Assembly (NCBI GenBank): GCA_019918135.1
Contig: WBZZ01005655.1
Span: 62,001 to 126,000, forward strand
From: Paulinella micropora
Lineage: Eukaryota > Cercozoa > Imbricatea > Euglyphida > Paulinellidae
Reading direction: 5' to 3'
Length of the DNA stretch: 64,000 nt
Shown: positions 10,901 to 19,242 of the stretch, one piece after another
Layout: every line of letters begins with the position of its first letter
Numbering within the stretch: position 1 is the stretch's first letter
Translations under genes and position numbers: made by a program
The notes under the pieces: generated by a model
Seen by the model: only the letters and a program-made list of their open reading frames with translations
Database searches by the model: none
What the model was told of the DNA's origin: nothing

Positions 10901-11138
10901 CGGTTTTATAAAAGAAACAATTATGGTTCCGTGTCCAAAGCAAAGAAAAGAATGCGAATTGAAAGGTGTGAGCGTTAATCCAGAAGATGTTAAATGTGTT
11001 GATAGTGGTGATGTCGGTTATGGTATAGGTTATTCCGAGTTTATCGCCCCATTAATTAAAGCGGTTCAACAATTATCAGAAAAGATGGTTTATTTAGAAA
11101 AGCAAAATAATAATCTAACTAATGATATAGCCGATTAA
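7907..11138 (+). pseudogene. Trimeric tail-fibre-like protein with C-terminal S74-type chaperone domain
   Basis: A very long gene (about 1080 codons if whole) resembling phage receptor-binding fibres. The N-terminus has fibre motifs (NLYYTEQRVRDN; NPHQTSLYNLIDTNISAPVVG). The shaft has repeats of the type HSDVTIT-YSTGQWRNT-DGTASMTGGLNMG, each about 120 residues, and two copies are also very similar in DNA. The C-terminus (10725-11138) has YSDRRKKEDIKE, a CYRM/GLIAQE segment and a YGIGYSEFIAPLIKAVQQL helix, matching the intramolecular chaperone of endosialidase-type fibres (peptidase S74). A coiled coil follows. Lesions include a frameshift near 8300, a TGA at 9577-9579, shifts near 9970 and 10480-10540, and stops near 10220, 10795 and 10860. 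The original stop may overlap the next gene at 11178. Confidence 0.85.
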
Positions 11139-11169
11139 AAAAACCAATTAGCAGAAATTGGTAATTACA

Positions 11170-11517
11170 ATGCCCCCTAGATTACACCCTCCACCTCCAC
11201 TAATTGATATGCCAGATGGCGAACTAACACCAGAATTAAAAAATCGCGTTCTGTATATTTCATTGAAGAATGAAGAAAAAAAAGTAGAGCACGAATTGGA
11301 AGATAACTGGAATTGTTGTTGTATAAAAAACAGTCCTACTGACAGCAGACTTATTAAGTATCTGTTTCAAATGGGAATCATTATCGCCATTATAAGCCTT
11401 TGTATCGTGAGGCTATCTGAAAAGAACTTACCGTGTGAGGTTGCTAACACTTATGTAGGTATTTCAACACTATTGATTGGTATTTGCCTTCCATCACCTT
11501 CTAGCTCAAAGAAATGA
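11170..11517 (+). CDS. Small membrane protein with two hydrophobic helices, Polinton
   Basis: An intact ORF of about 115 residues from MPPRLHPPPPLIDMPDGELTPEL. It has a proline-rich N-terminus and an acidic middle with a CCC cluster. Two transmembrane candidates follow: YLFQMGIIIAIISLCIV at about residues 72-88 and a second from VANTYVGISTLLIGICL at about 95-111. It overlaps the likely original end of the fibre gene by a few bases. It could be a virion or host-membrane component, but no family was recognised. Confidence 0.65.
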   Translation: MPPRLHPPPPLIDMPDGELTPELKNRVLYISLKNEEKKVEHELEDNWNCCCIKNSPTDSRLIKYLFQMGIIIAIISLCIVRLSEKNLPCEVANTYVGISTLLIGICLPSPSSSKK

Positions 11518-11754
11518 GCATTCATACAAATGTATTTTATACCAAGAAGCATCACTTGAACATATTAAAGGTATAGCTTCATCAAAACTAACACACCAAT
11601 CACTCATAGGTTTATAAGAGCATTTAAATTTTGATTCTATTCCTTTTTGAATACACCATACACACGCATCTTGCTTTGTTTGATTTACTCTGCTATGAAA
11701 GTCGCAGGCGGTCCGTCCTAACACAGAGCACACAAATAATAATATTAATAACAT
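11506..11754 (-). CDS. Short secreted cysteine-rich protein, Polinton
   Basis: An intact 82-residue ORF. Residues 1-13 (MLLILLFVCSVLG) form a convincing signal peptide, followed by a mature chain of about 68 residues with seven cysteines spaced through it (TAC, DACVWC, FKC, DWC, LIC, YEC). The pattern suggests a compact disulphide-bonded extracellular or lumenal domain. It is on the minus strand inside a plus-strand block and overlaps the stop of the membrane-protein gene by 12 bp. No homologue is recognised. The signal peptide and regular cysteines make it more than a chance ORF. Confidence 0.6.
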   Translation of the reverse strand: MLLILLFVCSVLGRTACDFHSRVNQTKQDACVWCIQKGIESKFKCSYKPMSDWCVSFDEAIPLICSSDASWYKIHLYECSFL

Positions 11755-11768
11755 AATATATTATACAC

Positions 11769-11778
11769 AATATAGGAA
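11769..11778 (+). promoter_or_regulatory. Candidate promoter motif AATATAGGAA
   Basis: It lies 41 bp before the ATG at 11819. Close matches lie 21 bp before the fibre-2 ATG (17917-17926) and 9 bp before the lipase ATG (20183-20192). This is recurrence only; there is no functional evidence. Confidence 0.35.
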
Positions 11779-11818
11779 CCTTTTTGGAAAAAAAAGCTTC
11801 ACCAAAAAAGTCGGGTCA

Positions 11819-12190
11819 ATGAGTGAATTCAAATACCAAAAGATTATTTTTCTGAGTAATGATTTTCCAGGCGGAGTTAATGGTAGCAAGACATTTGACA
11901 AAACAATTCAAATGAACTTTACCCCAACCAGAATGAATGTTAAGTTTATCCACTATATGAATAATACGACGGAGACGAAAACAAAAATCCTTTATATGGA
12001 CCGCATTGGGATTATTGGAACATTCGCTGATAGCAACACTGCGAACATTTCCAATATCGGCTACAACTTGGGAGTAGTAGGCTGGACAGATGGGGTTTAT
12101 ACATTTAAAGTGCTTAAAACAGACAATGGCAATATTGAGACCGACCGGCTAGCTGGAAGAATTGTTATTTGTTTAGAATTTCTCAGGTAG
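11819..12190 (+). CDS. Small beta-rich Polinton protein, possibly structural
   Basis: An intact 123-residue ORF (MSEFKYQKIIFLSNDFPGGV...). The sequence alternates short hydrophobic and polar stretches (MNVKFIHYMNN, KILYMDRIGIIGTF, YNLGVVGWTDGVYTFKVL, RIVICLEFLR), as in a small beta sandwich. It lies directly upstream of the packaging ATPase in the morphogenesis block, so a minor virion protein is a fair guess. Its TAG stop forms part of the stem of a GC-rich hairpin. No family was recognised. Confidence 0.65.
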   Translation: MSEFKYQKIIFLSNDFPGGVNGSKTFDKTIQMNFTPTRMNVKFIHYMNNTTETKTKILYMDRIGIIGTFADSNTANISNIGYNLGVVGWTDGVYTFKVLKTDNGNIETDRLAGRIVICLEFLR

Positions 12191-12213
12191 GGGCCTGCTC
12201 CCCCTACGACCCC
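12187..12213 (+). terminator. GC-rich hairpin at stop codon of the 11819 gene (element H1)
   Basis: GTAGGGG (12187-12193), a 7-nt loop, CCCCTAC (12201-12207), then GA-CCCC. The stop codon TAG is inside the left arm. It is one of several copies of a shared palindromic element and is followed by an AT-rich run. Confidence 0.5.
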
Positions 12214-12287
12214 GCCAGTAAAATAAAAAATATATTTTTCTATATATACGCTTTGCAAGCGTAGCTTCGCAATAGTTTTTTGAGGTT

Positions 12288-12318
12288 GTAGAAGGTTTTT
12301 TGAAAAAAAAGCTCTTAC
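12288..12318 (+). promoter_or_regulatory. AT-rich inverted repeat just upstream of the ATPase start
   Basis: GTAGAAGG, then TTTTTTGAAAAAAAA, then GCTCTTAC, ending one base before the ATPase ATG. The same layout, with a perfect GTAAGTG/CACTTAC stem, occurs before the fibre-2 gene (17854-17882). Confidence 0.4.
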
Positions 12319-13136
12319 ATGGAGAAAATCAATAATGTAAAGGTGAAACCTGTTAAGCAAAACGGAGATGGCGACAAGTTGGCAAAAGGATATAAGTTAT
12401 TTGATGAACCGTATGCCAATATATTTCTTCTCGCTCGCAAGAAGAGTGGCAAGACAACGGCACTGTTTGAAATCCTGAAACAAACGACCGACAAAAAGAC
12501 CCGTATTGTTATTATCGCCAGCACGATACATAAGGACCATATCTACAAAGAAATGGTTAAGCACTTCAAGAAGAAGTGCAACCCGATGGCGATATACACA
12601 TATTTGAAAACGGACTGATACAGTGTGATTGATTACGAGTTAGACAAGCTCAATAAGCCAGACGAACAGCAAGAAGAAGGCGAAATTGTTCAGGACCGCC
12701 AAGAAGAACCGAAGCCGAAGTTTCTTTATTTTGGAAAGGATGGTGAAAAGAAAAAGCAAGAACCCCCCGCTGAGAGACCGTCTAAGTATCAAACTCCCGA
12801 AGTTGTTTTTCTTTTTGATGACCTCGGCTCGGGGTGAGGGATGAGTCCGTGAGCGACCTGTTGAAAAAAAATAGACACTACAAGTCGAAAGTGATTATGA
12901 GTTCGCAGTATTTGAACGATTTGAAGCCCGAGCCTATCAAACAGCTGGACTACCTTCTTATTTTTCCTGGTCAGTCTCAGGATAAAATAGAACTCTTGTA
13001 TAAACATTTGGACCTAGGCTACGATTTAGACTTAATTGAAAAATATCACGAGGCGACCAAAGAACGATTTAACTTTTTGTGTGTTGATGCTGTGTCAGAC
13101 GAACTGAGGCAAAATTTCAACTATCGCTTGCGATAG
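12319..13136 (+). pseudogene. Packaging ATPase (A32-like, FtsK/HerA superfamily)
   Basis: The motor that would pump DNA into the capsid. The Walker A motif is ARKKSGKTTALFE (residues about 38-50), and the first strand is followed by RIVIIAST. The Walker B motif is VVFLFDDLGS (near 12800-12830). The sensor region has YKSKVIMSSQYLNDLKP, and a C-terminal helical segment ends NYRLR. The full length (about 272 codons) is normal for Polinton ATPases. Lesions: an in-frame TGA at 12616-12618 and a one-base shift in the GGGG run at about 12831-12834, just after Walker B. Catalytic motifs are intact on both sides. Confidence 0.92.
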
Positions 13137-13158
13137 TCTATTGTCCCGCTTGCGGGAC
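13121..13158 (+). terminator. Double hairpin at the ATPase 3' end
   Basis: Two consecutive perfect stems with the same tetraloop: CTATCG-CTTG-CGATAG (13121-13136, its last bases being the TAG stop) and GTCCCG-CTTG-CGGGAC (13143-13158). An AT-rich stretch follows. Confidence 0.55.
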
Positions 13159-13213
13159 TAATTTTAACAGAAGGTTTTTGTAATTTATTATTAATTTTTT
13201 TTCATATATTATA

Positions 13214-13534
13214 ATGGTCGTGAAAACAACAAGGGTTGAAGTCATTCCAACAGTCGGAAAAATAACAAGAAACTCAAACACAATGGCGGGCGGAAAAAAG
13301 AAAACTGGTCGCAAGAAACAAAAGGGTTGTGGTCAAAAGGGAGGTAAAATAAACTGGGAAAAGGTCTGCAATACATTTAGGAATATTAATAGATATTTGA
13401 AAAAAGACAAAACAATCTCTCGCTTCGCTGGTGCTTTGGATAGGGTTGGTGTTCCCTATGCTGGCAAAGTTCAAAAAGTTGCGAACGATATGGGATACGG
13501 CAAGCAACGAGGTCGTGGGGCACTTAAATTTTAG
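13214..13534 (+). CDS. Small basic Gly/Lys-rich protein, probable core/minor virion protein
   Basis: An intact 106-residue ORF; an internal start at MAGGKKKTGRKK (13283) would give 84 residues. The Lys/Gly-rich basic patch GGKKKTGRKKQKGCGQKGGK is followed by a helical segment (NINRYLKKDKTISRFAGAL), the hydrophobic PYAGKVQKVANDMGYG and a basic tail. It sits between the ATPase and protease in the morphogenesis block, and its composition suits a DNA-binding core protein or a membrane-active minor capsid peptide. Neither is proven. The stop lies at the edge of hairpin element H2. Confidence 0.65.
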   Translation: MVVKTTRVEVIPTVGKITRNSNTMAGGKKKTGRKKQKGCGQKGGKINWEKVCNTFRNINRYLKKDKTISRFAGALDRVGVPYAGKVQKVANDMGYGKQRGRGALKF

Positions 13535-13568
13535 TAGGGACAAGCCCCTACAACCCCTGGTGGGTTCA
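13534..13568 (+). terminator. GC-rich double hairpin (element H2)
   Basis: GTAGGG-ACAAGC-CCCTAC, then AA, then CCCC-TGGT-GGG-TT. The first base of the left arm is the last base of the preceding TAG stop. It has the same architecture as H4 and H5. Confidence 0.5.
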
Positions 13569-13614
13569 AATATTAAACTAAACTTTCTATTATTTTTTTT
13601 ACTAACAATATACA

Positions 13615-14310
13615 ATGGTTGTAAAAAAACCGAGAAAAAAACCTAAACAACGACCGCCGAGGATATACAGAACGAAAGATGGTCGGCCATATATCAAAGT
13701 AAAAGGCAAACGAGCATATCTGAACTTTGGAAAGAAAACAAATGACTTATCAACACTTCAAATTGTTAAGCTGTTTATGAAATACTTGAACAAACCCCAT
13801 CGGCGGGGTCGTAGGGGCGGAGACCCTACAAGAGAAGACAAGAAAAAAGTTCAAAGCTTGTCAGAGATTGAACAGAACACGAGAACCGCAATTCAAGACC
13901 ACTTAGACAAACTTAAACAAGAAAAGTATGAAGGTATTGAGGCTATTGATAAAAGGGAAAAGTCAGCACGGGAGGAAAGGGAAGGGGAGAAAAAAAGGCA
14001 GGAAAGAAAAGACCTAGCCGATGCGAAGGAAAGAAAAGATGTGTTGGACAGAGAACATAAAAGGGAACTGGCGGAGGCGAAGGAAAGGCAGGAAGAAAAG
14101 GATAGGGAAATGAAAAAGGAACAATGACTTATCCAGGAACTAAATGCTGAACGACGACATAGACAGGGCTTATTAATGGCACCAATGGCCCCGCCTATGA
14201 TACGACCACCACCACCTCCACCAGGACGACCACCAAGAAGACGGAGAGGAGTTGTTGTAAAGGATGCGGAAGAAGAGGAGAAACATAAGCAAACTAAAAA
14301 GGAAAATTAA
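13615..14310 (+). pseudogene. Basic/coiled-coil virion-associated protein with GRPYIKV motif
   Basis: It spans 231 codons. The N-terminus is strongly basic (MVVKKPRKKPKQRPPR), followed by a small beta-like unit (TKDGRPYIKVKGKRAYLNF) and then a long charged helix (residues about 75-170, rich in ERKD/KER) likely to be a coiled coil. The C-terminus is proline/arginine-rich (PPPPPPGRPPRRRR). An in-frame TGA at 14125-14127 cuts off the C-terminal third; the frame is otherwise open to TAA at 14308-14310. Residues about 60-71 are encoded by the palindromic element H5. I do not recognise the family. The position between core protein and protease suggests an assembly protein. Confidence 0.6.
13793..13829 (-). 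repeat. GC-rich double hairpin inside an ORF (element H5)
   Basis: Read on minus it is GTAGGG-TCTCCG-CCCTAC, GA, CCCC-GCCGAT-GGGG-TT: the same two-stem architecture as H2 and H4. It lies inside the 13615 reading frame without breaking it. Confidence 0.6.
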
Positions 14311-14318
14311 TTGATAAT

Positions 14319-15239
14319 ATGTTCGCAGAGTCTATAAAACAGAAACGGCATAGATTAGGAAACCTGGTAATGACATTGTTGTTAAAAAACTACGATATAT
14401 TGGACACGATATTCCCGATATTAAACCAGCAAAAGGAGGAAGAATAAATTATTCAGGAATGTTGAAAAAATGGCTATACACAAGTCCTATTATGAACGAG
14501 GGAATGATGTCGCCCGACCAGGCTTGGTCGTCGTTTGATTTATGGGTGGAAGGTGCCGTTCAAAAAAGAAGAACAAGACATAGAAAACAAAGTAGAAGAA
14601 AAAGTAGCAGAAGAAAAAGGAGTAGAAGGAAAAGTAGTAGAAGGAAATACAGCAGAAGAACCAGCTATACAAGAGCCTGAGGATTCACAGCAAGCAAATA
14701 TGACTGCAGCAGAGACAGAACCAGAATCGGATGCTCAGTCTGGAATTGACAAAGGATTAAGGACTGATGAAATAGATAACATTATGAAAAAGCACGATTG
14801 GTTTCTCGGCACGATAGCCAGCGACCAAATCAACAAGTTAAAACCAGAAAAAAGAAAAAAGTATGGTTTTATTATGAATACCCAAAAAAGTTCGCAACCA
14901 GGTCAGCATTGGATGGCTGTTTGGGTCAGTTTGAATGGCGATAGGAGCGTTGAAGTTTATGACCCGCTAGCCGAATATGAGCAGACTTAACTTTTCCAGC
15001 ATCAAATGAAACAGCTGTTAGATAAAAGCAGACCTGATAGTTATTTATTAATGAAGGTTAATTAAGTTAAACAACAATCAAACACCTCAGACACTTGCGG
15101 TTGGCATAGTATGAGATTTCTCCAAGAGCGTGCGAAAGGTAATCGGTTTAAATTCGCCAGTGGCTATACAGACCTAAAAGAAAAAGAAGCGGAGGAGTTG
15201 AAAGCACAGAACGGATATGGTTTTGATACATACATATGA
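14319..15239 (+). pseudogene. Adenain-like cysteine protease (maturation protease)
   Basis: The Ulp1/adenovirus-type protease expected to process Polinton capsid proteins. An N-terminal segment (RYIGHDIPDIKPAKGG, MMSPDQAWSSFDLWVEGAV) leads through a low-complexity Glu/Lys linker to the catalytic domain. That domain shows the His in GQHWMAVW, an acidic residue in VEVYDPLAE and the nucleophile in SDTCGWHSMRFL. Lesions: frameshifts near 14365 and 14555, in-frame TAA at 14988-14990 and TAA at 15063-15065. The rest of the frame stays open to TGA at 15237-15239. The three catalytic positions survive. Confidence 0.88.
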
Positions 15240-15240
15240 A

Positions 15241-15275
15241 GCAGGGGAAAGCCCCCGCACCCCCTCCGTTGTGGT
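15241..15275 (+). terminator. GC-rich hairpin after the protease (element H3)
   Basis: GCAGGGG-AAAG-CCCCCGC with one A:C mismatch, then A-CCCCC. It starts one base after the stop codon and is followed by AT-rich DNA. Confidence 0.5.
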
Positions 15276-15310
15276 AGGTAATTAAAAAAAAATATATTTT
15301 CCTATATATA

Positions 15311-15367
15311 CGAAACTTTTGAAAAAGTTTCACAAAACCGTGGAGGTGCGGAGGCGAAGTCTCCGCA
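15311..15367 (+). promoter_or_regulatory. Two further inverted repeats before the minor capsid gene
   Basis: GAAACTTTT/AAAAGTTTC (about 15312-15331), part of an element shared with 7262-7298, then TGCGGAG (15347-15353), loop GCGAAGT, CTCCGCA (15361-15367). Confidence 0.4.
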
Positions 15368-15398
15368 ATGGAATATAAGGGGAGGGCGAAGTAGTGGC

Positions 15399-16187
15399 AT
15401 CTATTATATAAATAGCAAATATAGGATAAACGGCACAGACAGCGACTTTACACAATCTTTGGATTTAAGAGGATTGGACAATCCAACACATTGTAAAATT
15501 CTTCATATCTATGTGCCGAAATCGTATTACTCTGTGGCAAGACCTTACAATACTTTTACTCTGAGTGAAAACGGCAACGAGTCACTCATTACGATACCCG
15601 AAGGCAACTACACAATGAACAACTTAAAAAATAAGCTGGCCGAAGTGCTAACCGCAGATAGCCCCAACCATTACACATACACAATAACAAGCAACAACAC
15701 AAACACCGACCCAGAAGACAGCAAGCTATTGTTTACCGTAGCGAACAATCCCATTAACATCCAACCGCGGTTTGTATTTGATGACGAAACTCGCATCCAC
15801 GAAATTATGGGGTTTGAGCGGTCATCTACTTATTTCTTTGCTAATAATACACTGAGGTCATCAAATGTCATAATCTTGACAGGCGAAAAAACATGGTATC
15901 TTCAATCGGACTTGGTCGGCGAAGGTGATAACCACGTGCTCCAAGAAATATACACTGCAAATGAAATCCCGTTCGGTTCTGTCATATATGATGGAAGCGG
16001 GTCGGAGTATGGCAAAAGACTGTCCGCCAATTCAAACAATGTATTTAGGTTTTACTTAACCGACGAAAACGACCAACCAATAAACCTAAACGGGTTGGGT
16101 TTTGTAATGACTTTGTTAATTTACCGCGAGACGAATTATTTTGATTTCTTTAATTCATTTTTTAATTTGTTGAAATCGAAAGGGTAA
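15399..16187 (+). CDS. Minor capsid protein (penton-like), start codon unclear
   Basis: An open frame of about 262 residues: YYINSKYRINGTDSDFTQSL, LDNPTHCKILHIYVPKSYY, then an ITIPEGNYTMNNLKNKLAEVL segment and a beta-rich C-terminus. The opening and the PEGNY-NNL block match Polinton/virophage minor (penton) capsid proteins, which would occupy the fivefold vertices. It lies directly upstream of the MCP, as usual. No ATG precedes the conserved opening in this frame; the frame stays open upstream, and an ATG at 15368 is out of frame. The start codon is probably mutated. The remainder is free of stops. Confidence 0.82.
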   Translation: MYYINSKYRINGTDSDFTQSLDLRGLDNPTHCKILHIYVPKSYYSVARPYNTFTLSENGNESLITIPEGNYTMNNLKNKLAEVLTADSPNHYTYTITSNNTNTDPEDSKLLFTVANNPINIQPRFVFDDETRIHEIMGFERSSTYFFANNTLRSSNVIILTGEKTWYLQSDLVGEGDNHVLQEIYTANEIPFGSVIYDGSGSEYGKRLSANSNNVFRFYLTDENDQPINLNGLGFVMTLLIYRETNYFDFFNSFFNLLKSKG

Positions 16188-16195
16188 ATCATTTC

Positions 16196-16231
16196 AAACC
16201 CAATTGGGGTTGTAGGGGCGAAGTCCCCGCC
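16196..16231 (-). terminator. GC-rich double hairpin between minor and major capsid genes (element H4)
   Basis: Read on minus: GCGGGG-ACTTCG-CCCCTAC, AA, CCCC-AATT-GGG-TTT. It is nearly the same as H2 in its CCCCTACAACCCC core. Confidence 0.5.
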
Positions 16232-16311
16232 GTTATTTTATAATTATTTTTTTTTTTAATCTATAAGATATAGTGTCGTTAATTTACAAACTACAAACTG
16301 AAAAAAGAAAA

Positions 16312-17820
16312 ATGCCAGTCCAATACGGAGTAGAACTAGTCCATCAGTCTAAGGAACTACTCACTGGTAAGTATGAATTGAACAAACTTGCTAGCAGTGA
16401 ATGTGCTGCTGATATCACACTTACCACTGCGGGCGGACTTGACAGCACATTTGAAATTCCTACCCGCCCTTTGAACCTTGCGAGGTCTGTGTTGAAATTT
16501 ACTTACACTCCGACTGCTGCAGGCGGTGCGAACCGATAAAATCGTATCTATATGGATTGTCTAAGTATTATTAAAACTATTGAACTACGAAGCAGAAGCG
16601 TGCAGTATTTGTGTAATCTTCAACACGTAAGCAACTATACTAAGATAGTTTGGAAGCATGAGATTAGTTATGAAAAATTTAAGGCACTTGAGAACCACTG
16701 CGACTATGATACCGCTGTTGAAGGTAAGACTGGCTCTGGCGCTATGCTTCAAAAATATAATGCTGGAAAGATTGTTGTCGGTAGTATAGCAGAAAGGCGA
16801 TCGATTGATGCCGCATTAGCCTACGATACTGCTAGGGATGCTATTCAAACATACTACAAAGTTCCGAGTGTAAATGCTCGTCGCCACGATGATACCGCTC
16901 TCGCTGATAGCACTGCTGGAACATATAGCATCGTCAATGTTGATTATGATGAAGCTAAGTATTTTCAAGGTGGAGCTAACAATACTGCTACCCCCGTTAT
17001 TAGCGTTAAGTTTCCTTTGGGTATGCTGTTTGGAACGATTTTTGAACTTGATAAGATTATCGGATTCAATGAAATTTTGGATATGAGGATTGTGTGTGCT
17101 GATACTCCACGAACTTCATTCTACTGCACTGATGCTAGCAGTATTTCTACTGGTGCGGCGATTACTGCTACAAATGCTACTATTTCCTGCTTGAATTTGT
17201 TGCTTGCTGTTGAGGCCGACCCGAATGTTATTGTGGGTGTCCAACAAAAAATTGCTGGTGAGTGCTTCCCATTCAAAATTGAGTATCACATTGCTTGGAA
17301 GCAAGCACTTAATGGAGAAAATAAAAACTTTGTCGTTAAAATGAACCGATCGCAAGGTGAAAGAATTCGTCGTATTTACACATCATTCTTCAATGGCACT
17401 GAAAACAAAAATAAATCTTTTGATAACGACAACAGAACTGATGGGGCCGCCGCGCCAAATACTGCCGCAAAGAAGGTTAAGACATATTACACCACTCTTG
17501 ACGGAACTAGTCTCCAGCAGTTTGATGTTAAAACATTAGAAAACGAAGACTATATGTTTCTAAAGGATAAGCTGAAGGGAAGTGCTATTTTGAATTCGAA
17601 TATGTATCATTACAACTGGTTCCATGTTGATACCTTTGATAACAATTGCCTCCTGTGAGATAAGAATAATGACGGCTATGAGGTGAGCGGTCTAAGCATT
17701 GACACTGAAAGACGATATGAATTTGTCGCGACTACTCCCAATACTATCCAAAACCATTACACTTAGGTCATTCTTCAACGAAGCGTGCTTGTTAAAGGAA
17801 TTGAAATTTTGATGAGTTAA
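16312..17820 (+). pseudogene. Double-jelly-roll major capsid protein
   Basis: About 502 codons, the usual length of Polinton MCPs. It starts MPVQYGVELVHQSKELLTG. N-terminal jelly-roll segments include TFEIPTRPLNLARSVLKFTY. The C-terminal roll has VKTYYTTLDGTSLQQFDV, DYMFLKDKLKGSAILNSN, YNWFHVDTFDN and ERRYEFVATTPNTIQNHYT, all typical of the family. The frame is continuous but carries three in-frame stops: TAA 16537-16539, TGA 17656-17658 and TAG 17764-17766, before the natural TAA 17818-17820. No frameshift was seen. The protein would form the icosahedral shell; this copy cannot. Confidence 0.93.
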
Positions 17821-17853
17821 ACCCCGTCAGTTAGGTGATAGGTTTTTGAGATC

Positions 17854-17882
17854 GTAAGTGGTTTTTGAAAAAAAGCACTTAC
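17854..17882 (+). promoter_or_regulatory. AT-rich inverted repeat upstream of the fibre-2 gene
   Basis: GTAAGTG / CACTTAC arms around GTTTTTGAAAAAAAG. Compare 12288-12318 before the ATPase. Confidence 0.4.
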
Positions 17883-17916
17883 AATTAAATTTGATAGATT
17901 ATTTATTTTTTTTAAT

Positions 17917-17926
17917 TATATAGGAA
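17917..17926 (+). promoter_or_regulatory. Candidate promoter motif TATATAGGAA
   Basis: It lies 21 bp before the ATG at 17947, followed by GTTGTAGGAGCCTACG, a shortened form of the GTAGGG/CCCTAC palindrome next to the start codon. Confidence 0.35.
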
Positions 17927-17946
17927 TTTTGTTGTAGGAGCCTACG

Positions 17947-19199
17947 ATGACTACTCATCAGCGAAATTTGGTTGTTCAAGATGATGGAGGGAATTTTGTT
18001 AATTTGAAATGTGGTTCTAACGGAGGATTAAAAGTTGGAGATAGTAAGACAGCATTTGGTGAAACCCTTGTCGGTCAATTAACTCCCATTATTCAGGAAA
18101 CTTTTCCATATACGATAAATACACTGGTATGGAATAAGGTAGAAAATAAAACTGGAACTGTTTCACATAACAATCCCAAAGCGGTCTTAGCAACAGGAAC
18201 TACCGCTCTTTCCGATACTCAAATTATCAGCAGAAAAAGATTGAAATATAGGGCAGGTATGGGTGTCTGTATAAGATTTACTATGTTATGGGAAATAGGG
18301 GTGAATTCTGTATTTTCTGGATATATCGGTATAGGCGACGGACAAACAGACTGTCTATATTTCGGCCATTCCAGTGCTAATGTTATGAGAATTCGTCATT
18401 TAAATAATGGTGTAGAAACTTTTTATGCCCAAGCAACCTGGGATGACCCGTGCGATGGGACTAAGATTATGCCCGCCGTAGATTGGTCCAAAGGAAAATT
18501 TTAATATATGCGAAATCAGATATCAATATTTGGGATATGGAAATATTTCGTTCTTTATGGAAAATAAAAATACTGGTGAATTTACTTGGTTCATGCTATT
18601 AAACATGCGGGCAGTAATACAGAGCCGTCTTTATCAAACTCTGTTCTACCTTTTATCGCTTCTATTTCAAATTTAGTGGGCGGTATTGTTGATCGTAAAT
18701 TTAAAGTTGCTTCCGTCGGTATGTTTGTTGAGGGAACAAATACTATAAATACAAGCATAAAAAATAGTATTGAAGGTAGCGAAAACGGCTCTCAAACGGA
18801 ATCTCCAATTTTAACTATTAGAAATAAGCTTTATTTAATGGTGTTAAAACTAATAATTCAAATGTTTATCCGACTTTATTGAGTTTAGTAAATGAGGATA
18901 GCAAAAATAACATTATTAGTGTAATGTTAAATCCTACATTGAATATAAATCAAAATTTTGTTAATGTTGATGCGAAAACATCTATCGTTGATTATGATGT
19001 AAGCGCCACCGCGATAAGTGTTGCTGGAACTTTATTGATGAAAGTTTATTTAACTGCTGGGAGTAGCACCATTTTAAATTTACGAGACTTTGATATTTTT
19101 CTAACTCCTGGGAATAGCATATCAATTACTCAAAAGGCTACTGCGAACAGCACTGGAACGGCGATTAGGGCGATACTTAATTTTATTGAGGACCAATAA
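17947..19199 (+). pseudogene. Second fibre/receptor-binding-like virion protein
   Basis: About 418 codons when followed across its breaks. The N-terminus (MTTHQRNLVVQDDGGNFVNL) is followed by Gly/Asn/Thr-rich beta segments (YRAGMGVCIRFTMLWEIGV, SGYIGIGDGQTDCLYFGHSS), then a middle (FIASISNLVGGIVDRKFKV) and a beta-rich C-terminus (TLLMKVYLTAGSSTILNLRD). The composition and its position directly after the MCP suggest a virion surface protein, perhaps a head fibre; the family is not firmly recognised. Lesions: paired frameshifts around 18500 and 18590 and another near 18836. The last part is in a different frame ending TAA 19197-19199. Confidence 0.65.
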
Positions 19200-19242
19200 T
19201 TAATTTTTGTAATAATTTTTTCTAATATAATAATATAGTAAT

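Noticed and set aside
15418..15427. Another AATATAGGAT match as a promoter for the minor capsid gene
   Set aside because: It lies inside the conserved coding opening (KYRIN...), so it is probably chance.
16312..17820. Alternative genetic code explaining stops in the capsid gene
   Set aside because: TAA, TGA and TAG all occur internally and frameshifts are present in other genes; a single reassignment cannot explain this.
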